From: Rhizophagus irregularis
Lineage: Eukaryota > Glomeromycota > Glomeromycetes > Glomerales > Glomeraceae
DNA: 64,000 nt
Assembly (NCBI RefSeq): GCF_026210795.1
Contig: NC_089431.1
Coordinates: 1 to 64,000, forward strand
Direction: 5' to 3'
The notes under the pieces are model-generated. The model was given only the letters and a program-made list of their open reading frames with translations. It did not search any database and was not told the DNA's origin. Both the position numbers and the translations under genes were made by a program. Shown piece after piece: positions 20,667 through 30,343 of the stretch; position 1 is the first letter of the stretch; each line of letters starts with the position of its first letter.

Positions 20667-22788
20667 ATGACTTCTGTAACACTAAACTTCTTAGTTGTTG
20701 GAGAAGATCCTTATGAAAAAACTTTACCGGTCGATATTGATATTAATAAGAATATTGGTGCCCTTAAAAAAACTATTAAGAATGATATTGGTGAAAGCGT
20801 ATCAGTGAGAGATCTTAAATTGTTTAGAGTCGATATCCCCCTTGGAAGTACCAGAGACGAGGATGTCATTGCGAGGCTTAAAACTGGTGAATTTAGTGTT
20901 AGTCTGGAAATGAATAACAACTTACAAAAAATTAGTGATCATTTTAGTACACAACCAGCTAACACAAACCTACACATTCTAGTGCAACTTCCTATTGTTG
21001 CCATTGGTGAGTCAAAAATTTAGTCAACGTGATATAGCTCAATTTTTTCGCCTTTTCTTGCCCACACCATGTTATATTCACCAATAATACTAAGTACTTA
21101 CTTATTCTTATGCTTTTCTTTCCTGCTTCTTATCGTCAAACCCGCCTAAAAACATATTCGCGGCAACCAGGTGCTAGTGGTAAGTGAGTCATAACAACGC
21201 AAGTGGTCTTTGCCTGAACTTAGACTGAACTTATACTGCTATTTTGTCTTTAATATTGCTAGTTTCTATGGGATCTTCTTCTAAGCGAAATTACGAGGAA
21301 GGTTAGCATTAGCTTGTTTCTGCAGAGTTTGTTGTCTTAACTAATATTTTTTAATCTCTAATAGAGCAGAATATAAACGTGAAGAAAATTCGACATTATC
21401 CTTCCCTATCATCTTTCGCTCAAATCGATAATTTATATAAATCTCAACAAAAAAATACTCAGGATATTCTCATTCATCGCCCTTCTAGTTATGTCAGCAT
21501 GCCATTGATATTATATGACCCTGTTTTTTTTAAGTTCAAGTCAGATTTTAACAATGAAGGTTTAATTATCGATAAAGAACATAATCAATGGACCCTAGAA
21601 TGTATTAATACTATGGCAAAATTCTATCTGAATGAGAAATTACGTCAGAAAGAGTTTCATGAATTAATTTGTAAATTACTTGCCAAAGATGTAAAGGTAC
21701 TTGTGCTTGATGATAAAAGTTCAAATGATGGAACCTTGGAATTAGATTTTCATTCATATAGTATATTATACCTCCTCATTAAGATAAAAAATGAAATTGG
21801 GACTGGTAAATGTGATCCAACTACCCAGGCGGCTGCTTCCTATGCAAAGTTTTATACCCAAGAAAAGAATCAAAAATTGCTCAAAGTGTGTAATTTGCCA
21901 TGCTTCATTATAGGCTTAGCTGGACCTTGGATTTGTATATTAGGAGCTGTTTATGTTGAGAAACCACTTGTTGAACCTCTAACAAGCTTTGAACCTCTCA
22001 TCTTTACTAATGATCGAATTCATTTGAATAAAATTGCGCGACTCTTTAAAGCCTTGAGTTTGGGATGTGAAAGACTGAAGAAATATTATAACGCACTGCC
22101 ATCTTTCGTATTGAATACTGTAGATCATCAACGGTTTTTTCCTTTCATTCGCAAATTCCATGAAATTAACTTCGATTACAAAGAAAAACTTTTTGATAAT
22201 CCACACAAGCTTCTTTGGAAGGCTGAAACACAAGGTGAAGATCGTCTCACAATTGTTATTAAGTTTACACATAGTTACAACAAGAAAGCACACGAATTGT
22301 GTCATAGTATTGGAAAAGCACCAAGACTGCTATGTGTATCATCGGCTCACACGATGCATATGATAATTATGGAATATGTTGATGGCCAAAAACTATGTGA
22401 TTGTTGTGATTTGAAAGGCTCTGAATATAAAAGAATTATCAAAGACATTGAAGAAGCTGTAGATCTTCTACACAAGAATGGTATTGTTTTTGCTGATCTT
22501 CGTGATTCTAACATCTTGGTTATCAAAAATGAAGATGAGTACCATGGAATGTTGGTAGATTTTGACTGGGCTGGTGAGGATAATAAGGATCTCTATCCAG
22601 CTTTTATGAATGCAGATATTAACTGGCCAACTGGAGCTGAAGATAATAAGGTATTAAAGAAGGAACACGATATATATTGGTTAGATGTGTTGAAAAGAAA
22701 GTACTTGAATGAAGTCAAAGAAATGCCCACTACCGAAGTCAAAAAAATACTCATTACCGAAGTCAAAGAAATGTCCACCTGCTACTGA
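20667..22788 (+). CDS. Crinkler (CRN)-type protein: ubiquitin-like header, endonuclease-like domain, kinase
   Basis: Exons 20667-21006, 21263-21301 and 21365-22788 join in phase to 600 residues; an optional 9 nt micro-exon, 21171-21179, bounded by AG and GTAAGT would add three. Residues 1-110 are the Crinkler header (VTLNFLVVGEDPYEKTLPV, KNIGALKKTIK), followed by a short SSSKR linker. Around residues 225-330 an endonuclease-like region shows DGTLELD, then IKIKNEIGTG, DPTTQAAASYAKF. The position expected to be ExK reads as KIK, so nuclease activity is doubtful. The C-terminal kinase carries IIMEYVDGQKL, FADLRDSNILV (catalytic Asp, Asn; HRD His missing) and LVDFDWAGED. It ends with repeated TEVKE segments. 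Crinklers are studied as host-directed or nuclear effectors; no signal peptide is obvious here. Apparently intact. Confidence 0.85.
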
Positions 22789-23650
22789 GAAGTATTGTAA
22801 TGAAGAGTTAGCCGCAGAGATTGAATGATGATGTTCTAATCTAAGGCAATGAATCTATTAGAAAGTATTTTCTTTTTTTCATGACAAAAAATTTACTACA
22901 CTGTATATCAAAATAATTATATGTCAAAAATCAGCATGTTTACATATTAATAAGTGTTTAACTATAGTTTATATACCAATCAATTAATGAAATGTGTACC
23001 ATGTGAACATGATACTAATATAATATATAATATAATTAAGATACAAACCAGTGATTCACTAAAAATCGACTATTTTGAGTTTTGATATATAGATTTGAAC
23101 AATGATTGTATGTGCAACGGCCATAAAACAGTATATCATGTATTTATGCATAAACTTAATAATCTGTATAACTTATTCATAATTTATTTTTTTGCGAAAT
23201 GAATAGCTATATAATCTGCATGCATGATCGTTTAGTAAAATTGGTTGAAAGCGCTATGCATGAAATGTATCACCTGCCAAATTTTTCAGATCAACTGTGC
23301 CAGAAGATTAGCAAAATAAAGGCATAGGTATAGGGGATAGAAAAAGCCCTTGCTGTTATGAAATTATCGGAATAGTAAAATTAGCCAATCATCCTATGAT
23401 CTAGAAATCACTTAACGCTATGAAAGTGCGCAGGGATTTAGGAAGATCACATGTAATACAAAATTTATAATTTAGCCATCCATGGTGATCGGATCTAATT
23501 TAATTGAATCAAATCACCCAAACAATCAAATAAAAATGAATACGATATTTTATTATAATATACTTGCTATAAATTGCTATATAAGTCTTTAAAATCGCTA
23601 TAAACGCTATAAATCACTATAATTTGCTATAATTTCACTATACCTGCAAA
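22789..23650. other. AT-rich intergenic DNA with GCTATAAA repeats
   Basis: No coding signal. From 23560 to 23640 short units GCTATAAA/CACTATAA recur about seven times immediately before the ATG at 23651, which could be promoter-proximal or a degenerate microsatellite. Confidence 0.4.
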
Positions 23651-24618
23651 ATGGTTAAAACTAGCTTCTATTCTGGTTTAAATCCTGTAGTGGTGCAAAC
23701 GCTAAACAATCTGCAATATAGGTATAGTGGTAAAACACCAGAAATGTAGTGTTCTCGTGTTTATTATCCATTTAAGAAACTTCTTGAATATAACCCAAAA
23801 TACTTCTCCAAGAATAGATTTATTCAAATGATTGAAAGATCATATAAAGATGGGGAATTTAAAGCTGGGAGATGTTCATTTAATATTTATTGCACTGTAT
23901 GTGACTCCTCAGTAATTATTCGTGAAAATACCATCAAATGTGGCAATGATCATCTGAAGAAATGTATTGCTAAAACAGTCAAAAGGCATATTGCATATTC
24001 TAATTCTATACAGAAAATATGAAAAAAAGAGTATCATCAGAACTAAGTGATGATAAGATTGAAAAGATTTATCAAACATTTGGTTTTATATTCAGTAAAT
24101 GCTGGGCTAAATTTAGTTATGCATATAAATATAAAAATAGGAAAAGATATGTCAATCGTTTAATTGATAGTGCAAAAGTTATCCAACGGACTTGTAGAGC
24201 TTTCAAGTTGAGACCTGAAACATGGGCAAAACAAGTTTGGAATATGGTGAGGAATGATGGTACTCCTGACAAGAAGAAGTTTCTATCTCCTCGTGGTAAA
24301 AGAGATATTTATGATCCATATGTATGGTATATTGATCGAAAAATTCTAGCTAAAGATTTACCTGAATTTTTTCTGAATAATCTATATCATGATGGTCATG
24401 TTCCACATGAGTGGGTAGAAAAGAAGAGTGATCAGTTACATAATCGATTAGGTAATATAGCATATATAGTTGCTTTTATAGTATTACATCAGCAAAACTA
24501 TAGAATCATTACATATGATGGTGATTGGTCTTATATGTTAAAGTGGCTATCGAATCCTAAATATTACCGTATTAATAAATATTATAACAATGGCAACGTA
24601 AACTTTGTTAAAAGTAAA
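23651..24618 (+). pseudogene. Unrecognised cysteine-motif protein with IQ-like helix, truncated by a repeat
   Basis: ATG 23651 opens a frame with TAG at 23747-23749 and continues to 24022; a frameshift in the A-run near 24018 moves to the frame 24019-24645. The N-terminal part has YYPFKKLLEYNPKYFSK and a Cys/His cluster (YCTVCDSS ... CGNDHLKKC). The C-terminal part has SAKVIQRTCRAFKLRPET, like an IQ motif, then RNDGTPDKKKFLSPRGKR. The last residues (KALNGSGSI) are already encoded by the family X repeat end, so the natural C-terminus is lost. I do not recognise the family securely; it resembles abundant uncharacterised Rhizophagus proteins. A pseudogene with one stop, one frameshift and 3' truncation. 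Confidence 0.6.
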
Positions 24619-24722
24619 GCTCTGAATGGTTCTGGTTCAATCTGAAAACCAAGCCAAATCTGAATCGAAAATTCAGTTTCAGTTTTAAAAAATTTAATCT
24701 GAAATTTTTGGTTCAGTTTTCA

Positions 24723-26168
24723 AGGATCCCGAAAAATACATATAAAAGTCAGAGATGATCGGCAAAATTTTGCCTTAAAATAAGCAAATATTTTTACTAA
24801 GATCAATATGTAAAGTTGACTTCTGACTTTATAATTTATATTAGAATAAGCAAATTTTTTTTATGATATTTGTATATTAAAAAAATGAAATCATGGCTTT
24901 TTTTTAATTTAATTAGTTGTATTTAAAATATACTTCCAGTATAATTGATTTGTAATTGCTAGCATAATGCCAAATTGCATAAATTAATTTGTACTGACGT
25001 ATTTATTTATACTACTATATTTAATTATTTGATAATTCAAGTATTAACACTAAAACAAAAGATTGTTAATTATTTTTTTATAAATTATAATAAAAACTTA
25101 GAATATTGATAACATTTTAAAGTTAAAGAAAAGTCAATATAATTTATAAAATCATTTCTAAAAGAAAATCCTATTTCTAAAGAAAAAAAATATTAATACT
25201 ACTTTCACATATAAAACAAAAAAAATTTTACCCTATTCTCAACTTACTAAAAATTTCAGTTTAGTTTTAATCTAAAAACCATTTCTAATAGAAAAAACAA
25301 TAGAAATGTTAATAATACTTCTAAAATAAACAAAATAAAGCTAAAAAATTCTTTACTTACAGTAAGCATTGGAGTTCCAATCTGAATTCCAAGTTCCTAA
25401 GAAAAAAGTAAAAGGAATATTAGTATGGTAATATTCCCAAAAAAATTGACTATTCTTTTCTCTTAACTCATATTTTTCCAAGATATTGGTATCTAAAATA
25501 ATAAATTTTAGATTTAAGAAGTTGCTTTTAAAGAAAAATAATAAAAAGGAATATTAATAACATTCTAAACCAAATATTTTTTATTTAATAAAATGGCCTG
25601 TTGTTAAAAAAATATAACAGTAAAGGCCAAAAAAAAATTTTTATTGAATAAAACGGTTTGTTACAGACCAAAAAAAAATTATTTTATTTTTTTCTTTTAA
25701 TAAAACAGTCTGTTAAAAGTCAAAAAATTAAAAAAAAAATTATTTATTATCAATCAGATTAGCCGTCAATTACGTATTTTCAAAAATTTATGTATTATAC
25801 TATGCGTAATGCTGTTTATTAGGGAATTCCAAGGCATTATGCTGCTAATTAGTAGAAAATTGCCGGAATTCCAAGGCGTTATGCTGCTAATTAGTAGAAA
25901 ATCGCTGGAATTCCAAGGCGTTATGCTGCTAATTAGTAGAAGACTGCTGGAATTATATATATATATATATTTTATTAAAAAATACCATTGACTACGCAAA
26001 TTAAAATATACAACATATATAAAAATGATTGTTATTACGCAAACTATATATATAACCTTTTAAAAAATCTCAAAATCTATGCAAATGAAATTTTATGACT
26101 TTTGGAAATTTTACTAATATGGTTAAGCAAACTTACATATGACCTTTATATGTATTTTTCGGGGTCCT
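24723..26168. mobile_element. hAT non-autonomous element, AGGACCCCGAAAAATAC family, copy 3
   Basis: A 1446 bp element with ends AGGATCCCGAAAAATACATA and, reversed, AGGACCCCGAAAAATACATA, flanked by a perfect 8 bp duplication AGTTTTCA (24715-24722 and 26169-26176). The family X copy at 45247 supplies the closely matching empty site (TTTGGTTCAGTTTCAGTTCAG). The interior is AT-rich with AAAGTTAAAG/TCTAAAAGAAAA repeats and no transposase ORF. Confidence 0.9.
25823..25950. repeat. 42 bp tandem repeat, three copies
   Basis: Copies of GGAATTCCAAGGCGTTATGC followed by TGCTAATTAGTAGAA start at 25823, 25865 and 25907. They create open frames on both strands that are repeat artefacts. Located inside hAT element copy 3. 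Confidence 0.85.
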
Positions 26169-27404
26169 AGTTTTCAGTTCAGTTCAGTTTTTTTTAATAA
26201 GCCGATCCTAATCCGAACCGGGAACCAAATGGAGCTGATCATATTTTTATATAAAAAAAAATTTTTTTTTTTTTATACTTATTTATTTTTAATACTTTCG
26301 TTCCTCCCCATGCGGACTTTAAAAATAAGTTTCAGAAGGTTTCTTTTGAGCAGGGATATTTCTAATGCTTTTTTTAATAAATTTAAATATTTTTATTCTA
26401 GAAAACCGTTTAAACAGTTTTGCCTTAATCTTTGAAGTAGATTTCTTTTTGCGAAGGTTTGTTTTTGTTCTTTAGTTTTTTTTTTCTTTTTATTAATTTT
26501 ATTTTTAATATTTTATGTTCTTTAAAGATAATTTGACGAGGGTTTTATTCTAAAAAACAGTTCACTTCTCTTCACAGATCTTTGGAATAAGTTTCAGTTC
26601 TTTTATTATTTTTCATTTTTAATATTAGAAAAAAGTTCTTCCATTCGGATTTTGAAGGTAAAATTTGGCGGTTTCTTTTAAATAGAGGTTATCCAGATCT
26701 TTTTTTTTTCATGGCTAATCTTTGTAGAGGCATACGTATTTATTCTTATTTTATTTTTAATATTTTTATTCTATTAAAAAGTTCATCTATCTCCAATATT
26801 TAAAGGAAAAATCGGAATCTGTACAAAAAAAATAATGAATTCTGAAACCTTGCAGAAAAAAAATCATAAAAGTATAAAAAAAGAACGAGTATTAAAAAAG
26901 TTTGGGAAAAAAACGCAGAATAAAAATTGAACTTTAAAGGTAAATTTGGCAGATTTCTTTGAGTGGGTTTATCTAGTTATTCTTATATTTTTAATATTTT
27001 TTATTTTAAGAAATAGCCATTCAGACTTTGATTTAGCAGGGAGTTTTTTTTTTAATTTTTTTTAATTTTTAATAATTTATTCAAGTGAAGTAGCAATTCA
27101 ACGTAAGTGCACAAATTCTGCTGAATAACAACTTTGAAAAAGCTCGTCAAAAGGGCACTTTCAGAATCTGTATTAGCAAATATTTCCTAAGGTAATATAA
27201 CGTTGAAGTTGGACTCTAGGTGAGACAAGAACGCGACAAGTGGCAGCTGGTCAGAGACCTAACAGATAAAGAAATGAAGGAAGCAAGGGGGAGTGAATAG
27301 GATGTCACAAAAAAACTCTAACAAGATACATTACAATTTTCATCAAAATCATTAAAATAACGAAAAACTGGAAGATCATAGTGTAATTTATCGATTTACA
27401 AAGT

Positions 27405-27878
27405 ATGAAAACAGCAGTGAAAGCTTCAATGAAGGATGATAGTGCAGAAGGTGCAGAATTTCAAGACAATATACAGAAACGGAAAAGAAACAGAGAAAGA
27501 AAGGGAAAAGATGAAAGGGCCTGCTACGATACCATCAGCGCAAATATTTCTACACCGCAGACACCTCCTGATAGAATATACATGGAGTTAGAAAAAATGG
27601 CAGCCAGTAAATATTAAAACCGTACCCTAATAACCGAGGAGATAATAGTGGACATGATCAAGAAATGGCGAGTAGAAAATGATATGGACTCAGATTCGGC
27701 GAATGGGGAAATAGCAGCAAAGAAAGTAGATATTTCATCCAACAAACCTCTGAAACGGGATAACATTGCGCCAGAAACAGTCATTGAGGCCATAAAGGAG
27801 TATCGCGTAAACGAAAAGATAAAGTACGATCGATACGAAGAACCCGAGGATGTTTCTGATGTAATAGTATATAGGTAA
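27405..27878 (+). pseudogene. Unrecognised charged protein, one in-frame stop
   Basis: ATG 27405 opens one frame to TAG/TAA-bounded 27878, broken only by TAA at 27615-27617, about 157 codons. It begins with a basic stretch (QKRKRNRERKGKDERA), then TPPDRIYMELEKMAASK, then (past the stop) TEEIIVDMIKKWRVEND and APETVIEAIKEYRVNEKIKYD. The two similar helical W/YRV.E...I segments may be a repeat. No family recognised; it could be the helical start of a larger protein or a transposon ORF1. Codon composition is less AT-rich than its surroundings, which supports real coding history. Confidence 0.4.
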
Positions 27879-27919
27879 AGAAAATTAAGAAAAAGTTAAA
27901 GGAGCTGCATCAGGAAATT

Positions 27920-28530
27920 TTATAGCGCGAAAAATTGCGTAAGTTTACGATTTTGTAAGTTTATGAAAGTTTATGGCATAATATTTCGAAAAATTTCAAA
28001 ATATTACGTAAGTTTACAATTTCGTAAGATTTATGTGATATTACGGTTAAAATATTACGTAAGTTTACAATATCGTAAGATTTACGCAATATTACGGTCA
28101 AAATATTCTGCAAATTTACGAAACTGTAAACCTGCGTAATATTACGGTTGAAATATTTCGAAAATTTACGAAACTGTAAACCTGCGTAATATTACGGTTG
28201 AAATATTTCGAAAATTTACGAAACTGTAAACCTGCGTAATATTACGGTTAAAATATTTCGAAAATTTACGAGACTGTAAACCTGCGTAATATTACGGTTA
28301 AAATATTTCGAAAATTTACGAAACTGTAAACCTGCGTAATATTACGGTTGAAATATTTCGAAAATTTACGAGACTGTAAACCTGCGTAATATTACGGTTA
28401 AAATATTTCGAAAATTTACGAAACTGTAAACCTGCGTAATATTACGGTTGAAATATTTCAAAAATTTACGAGACTGTAAACCTGCGTAATATTCCGTTTC
28501 GAAAATTTACGAGATTGTAAACTGCGTATG
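27920..28530. repeat. 50 bp satellite array
   Basis: About ten copies of a 50 bp unit containing GCGTAATATTACGG, AATATTTCGAAAATTTACG and AAACTGTAAACCT. The period is exact in the middle (for example 28141 and 28191) and decays at both ends. Each unit holds palindromes CGTAATATTACG and TTTCGAAA. There is no ORF across it. A related motif class occurs at 5265-5405, 34125-34215 and 37040-37490. Confidence 0.9.
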
Positions 28531-28893
28531 CAGTAGAACGTATACAAGGGGCATGTGATACTATTGAATAATCAAAAATAATATAAACACCTTTTCTTTT
28601 ATATAAACACCTTTTTTTTTAAGTTTGGGAAAGCAAATTTATTTTTATTTACGAATTTTTTATTATTTACAATTTTTATGTTAAAAATTAAAGTAAATTC
28701 TAATTTTTATTATAACTTAATAAAAAAATATACATTTGATACTTGTTCGCTACTATTTTATAAAATAGTACCCAGGCTGTACGGCGTGGACGTCAGTATC
28801 AGTCACAGCCCAAAAAAAACGTGAGTCTCCAGCCGATATTTGGTACGGACTGGGCCTAGCTACTCACTTAATAAATAAAAAAAATAAAAATAA
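28531..28893. other. AT-rich spacer and probable 3' region of the SANT gene
   Basis: Mostly AT-rich. A local GC-richer patch (28770-28860, GGCTGTACGGCGTGGACG...) lies just downstream of the minus-strand stop at 28896-28894 and may be its 3' UTR. Confidence 0.35.
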
Positions 28894-29534
28894 TTATCTT
28901 CTACGATACGTAGGTAAGTTTCTCCTTCTCCTACGATCGTCACGCGTATCTAAAATTGATCAAATTTATCAAATTTAAAATGTGAACGTAAAATAGAATG
29001 TAATATTAATTATAAAATTTTATTATAGTATAATTACCCGGCCTCTCCCAAAATCTCGTTCTAAATTCGCGATAATATCTTTGGCCGGTACGCGTCCACA
29101 GCCACCGCCCAGGCCGATCAGGGGTACCATTACGATAAAGGACATAGTTCTAAATATCAAAATCAGTTTGAATATTCGGTAAATACATTTAATTTAAATG
29201 AATGTAATTTTATTTATTTACTTACATGGTAATCCCTGACGAGGTTCCTCCACTTTTGGCTGCACTGTTGCCCGGAAACCCTCGTTCGAAATATTCTATT
29301 TATTCTGATTCAATTAAATGGATTGGTTAATTTGAATTTAAATTCTTTCTTAAAGAAAATTATAGATATTAGTCATATGAACCTATTGGCAACAGAGTCC
29401 CAAAAATCATGGCGGCTTCTACCATTAATATTATGGTAGGCGCGGTTTCTGTCGCGGCGTATGTCGACAAGTTCATCCATCATAGCCCAGTTCCAATGGA
29501 CGTTATAGGAACGACGACGTGTTTGGCGAGGCAT
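28894..29534 (-). CDS. Small Myb/SANT-like DNA-binding protein
   Basis: Four exons join in phase: 29534-29383, 29304-29226, 29149-29038 and 28949-28894, 399 nt and 132 residues. All introns are GT-AG. The N-terminus is basic (PRQTRRRS). Residues about 13-78 fit a Myb/SANT-like trihelix: a first helix with WNWAMMDELVDIRRDRN, a second with FWDSVANRI, and a third with CSQKWRNLVRDYH. The C-terminal half is rich in Arg, Tyr and Trp (GRWLWTRTGQRYY, RFWERP) and ends in RRRRR...YRRR. Proteins of this size with one SANT domain are common in Rhizophagus and are also carried by some transposons. It stands just outside the left repeat of the Plavaka element and in the same orientation as its transposase, so it may be a former passenger. 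Apparently intact. Confidence 0.75.
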
Positions 29535-30042
29535 TATTAGATTTGATTTTATTTTTATAATTTGATTTTGGGATGAGTAAAAATTTGAAAGAAAGTCGTA
29601 AAATGTCACTTTAAATAAAATTTGAACAATACCTCTTTGGTTTGATTTTATTTCTCGTTTCAATTAAAATTTAATTTATTAGACTTTTCATCATTAAACA
29701 TATTAATTAAATCTCATGCGGATATGGATTATCTAAATATAAATATCATGATTCTAAATATAGATATAAATCACTTAATTTATTTTAATTTTTTTTTAAA
29801 AAAAATCTTAGTTTGATTTCAATTAAAAATAATTAAAAATCATGTACATGTTTTGGTTATTTAAATATAAATATCAATATATTATATTTAAAAATAAAAC
29901 AATTTATTATTAGCACATTCTATTGAATTTTAAAAAAAAAATCATCAATATATCATATTTAAAAATAAAACAATTATATTCTGATTAAATATTTTGCGTA
30001 CATTTCTTAAAAAAATCATAAAAAAAATCTTGTACGTCGTAC
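29535..30042. other. AT-rich spacer before the Plavaka element
   Basis: Contains AAATATAAATATCA and AAAATAAAACAATT direct repeats and no gene. The upstream region of the SANT gene lies at 29535-29700. Confidence 0.4.
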
Positions 30043-30240
30043 ATGCAATTACTAAATATCATCCCCTTGTGATAAATAAAAAATTACGCAACACAAATTC
30101 AACACAAACTCAACACAAATTTAACAAATTTAACGAAATTTGGCCAAAATTAACAAATTTTTTACCAGAATTATCAACACAAATTGAACACAAATTTCAG
30201 TCACGATTTATTTATGTCACGCCCGTGTTGTTAATAATTA
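30043..30240. repeat. Left terminal inverted repeat of the Plavaka element
   Basis: Reads GCAATTACTAAATATCATCC ... CACGATTTATTTATGTCACG; nearly complementary to 35965-36163. Contains three to four CAACACAAATT units that could bind transposase. Confidence 0.8.
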
Positions 30241-30343
30241 AATAAATAAATCTGCATTTTATTTATGATATGGAAAACGTGACCATAAATTCTTTTAAGG
30301 ATATAATTTTATTAAAATAAATCAAAACTCCTATATCAAGTGA

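Larger units (their letters stand above)
24617..27065 (+). mobile_element. Family X element copy 2 with T-rich module-like interior
   Basis: Begins AAAGCTCTGAATGGTTCTGG and continues with TTTTTGGTTCAGTT. It is interrupted by the hAT element 24723-26168, then resumes with CAGTTCAGTTCAG and GAACCGGGAACCAAAT, as in the copy at 45247 where the same sequence is uninterrupted. Beyond 26240 the interior is T-rich with loosely repeated blocks (CATTCGGATTTTGAAGG, CTTTTATTCTAG-like acceptor sites) on a 150-180 bp rhythm, comparable with the arrays after 45.5 kb. The right end was not found and the limit given is approximate. Confidence 0.55.

Noticed and set aside
27920-28530. Possible CRISPR array because of regular 50 bp spacing
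   Set aside because: The whole unit repeats with no unique spacers, and the context is eukaryotic. It is a satellite.
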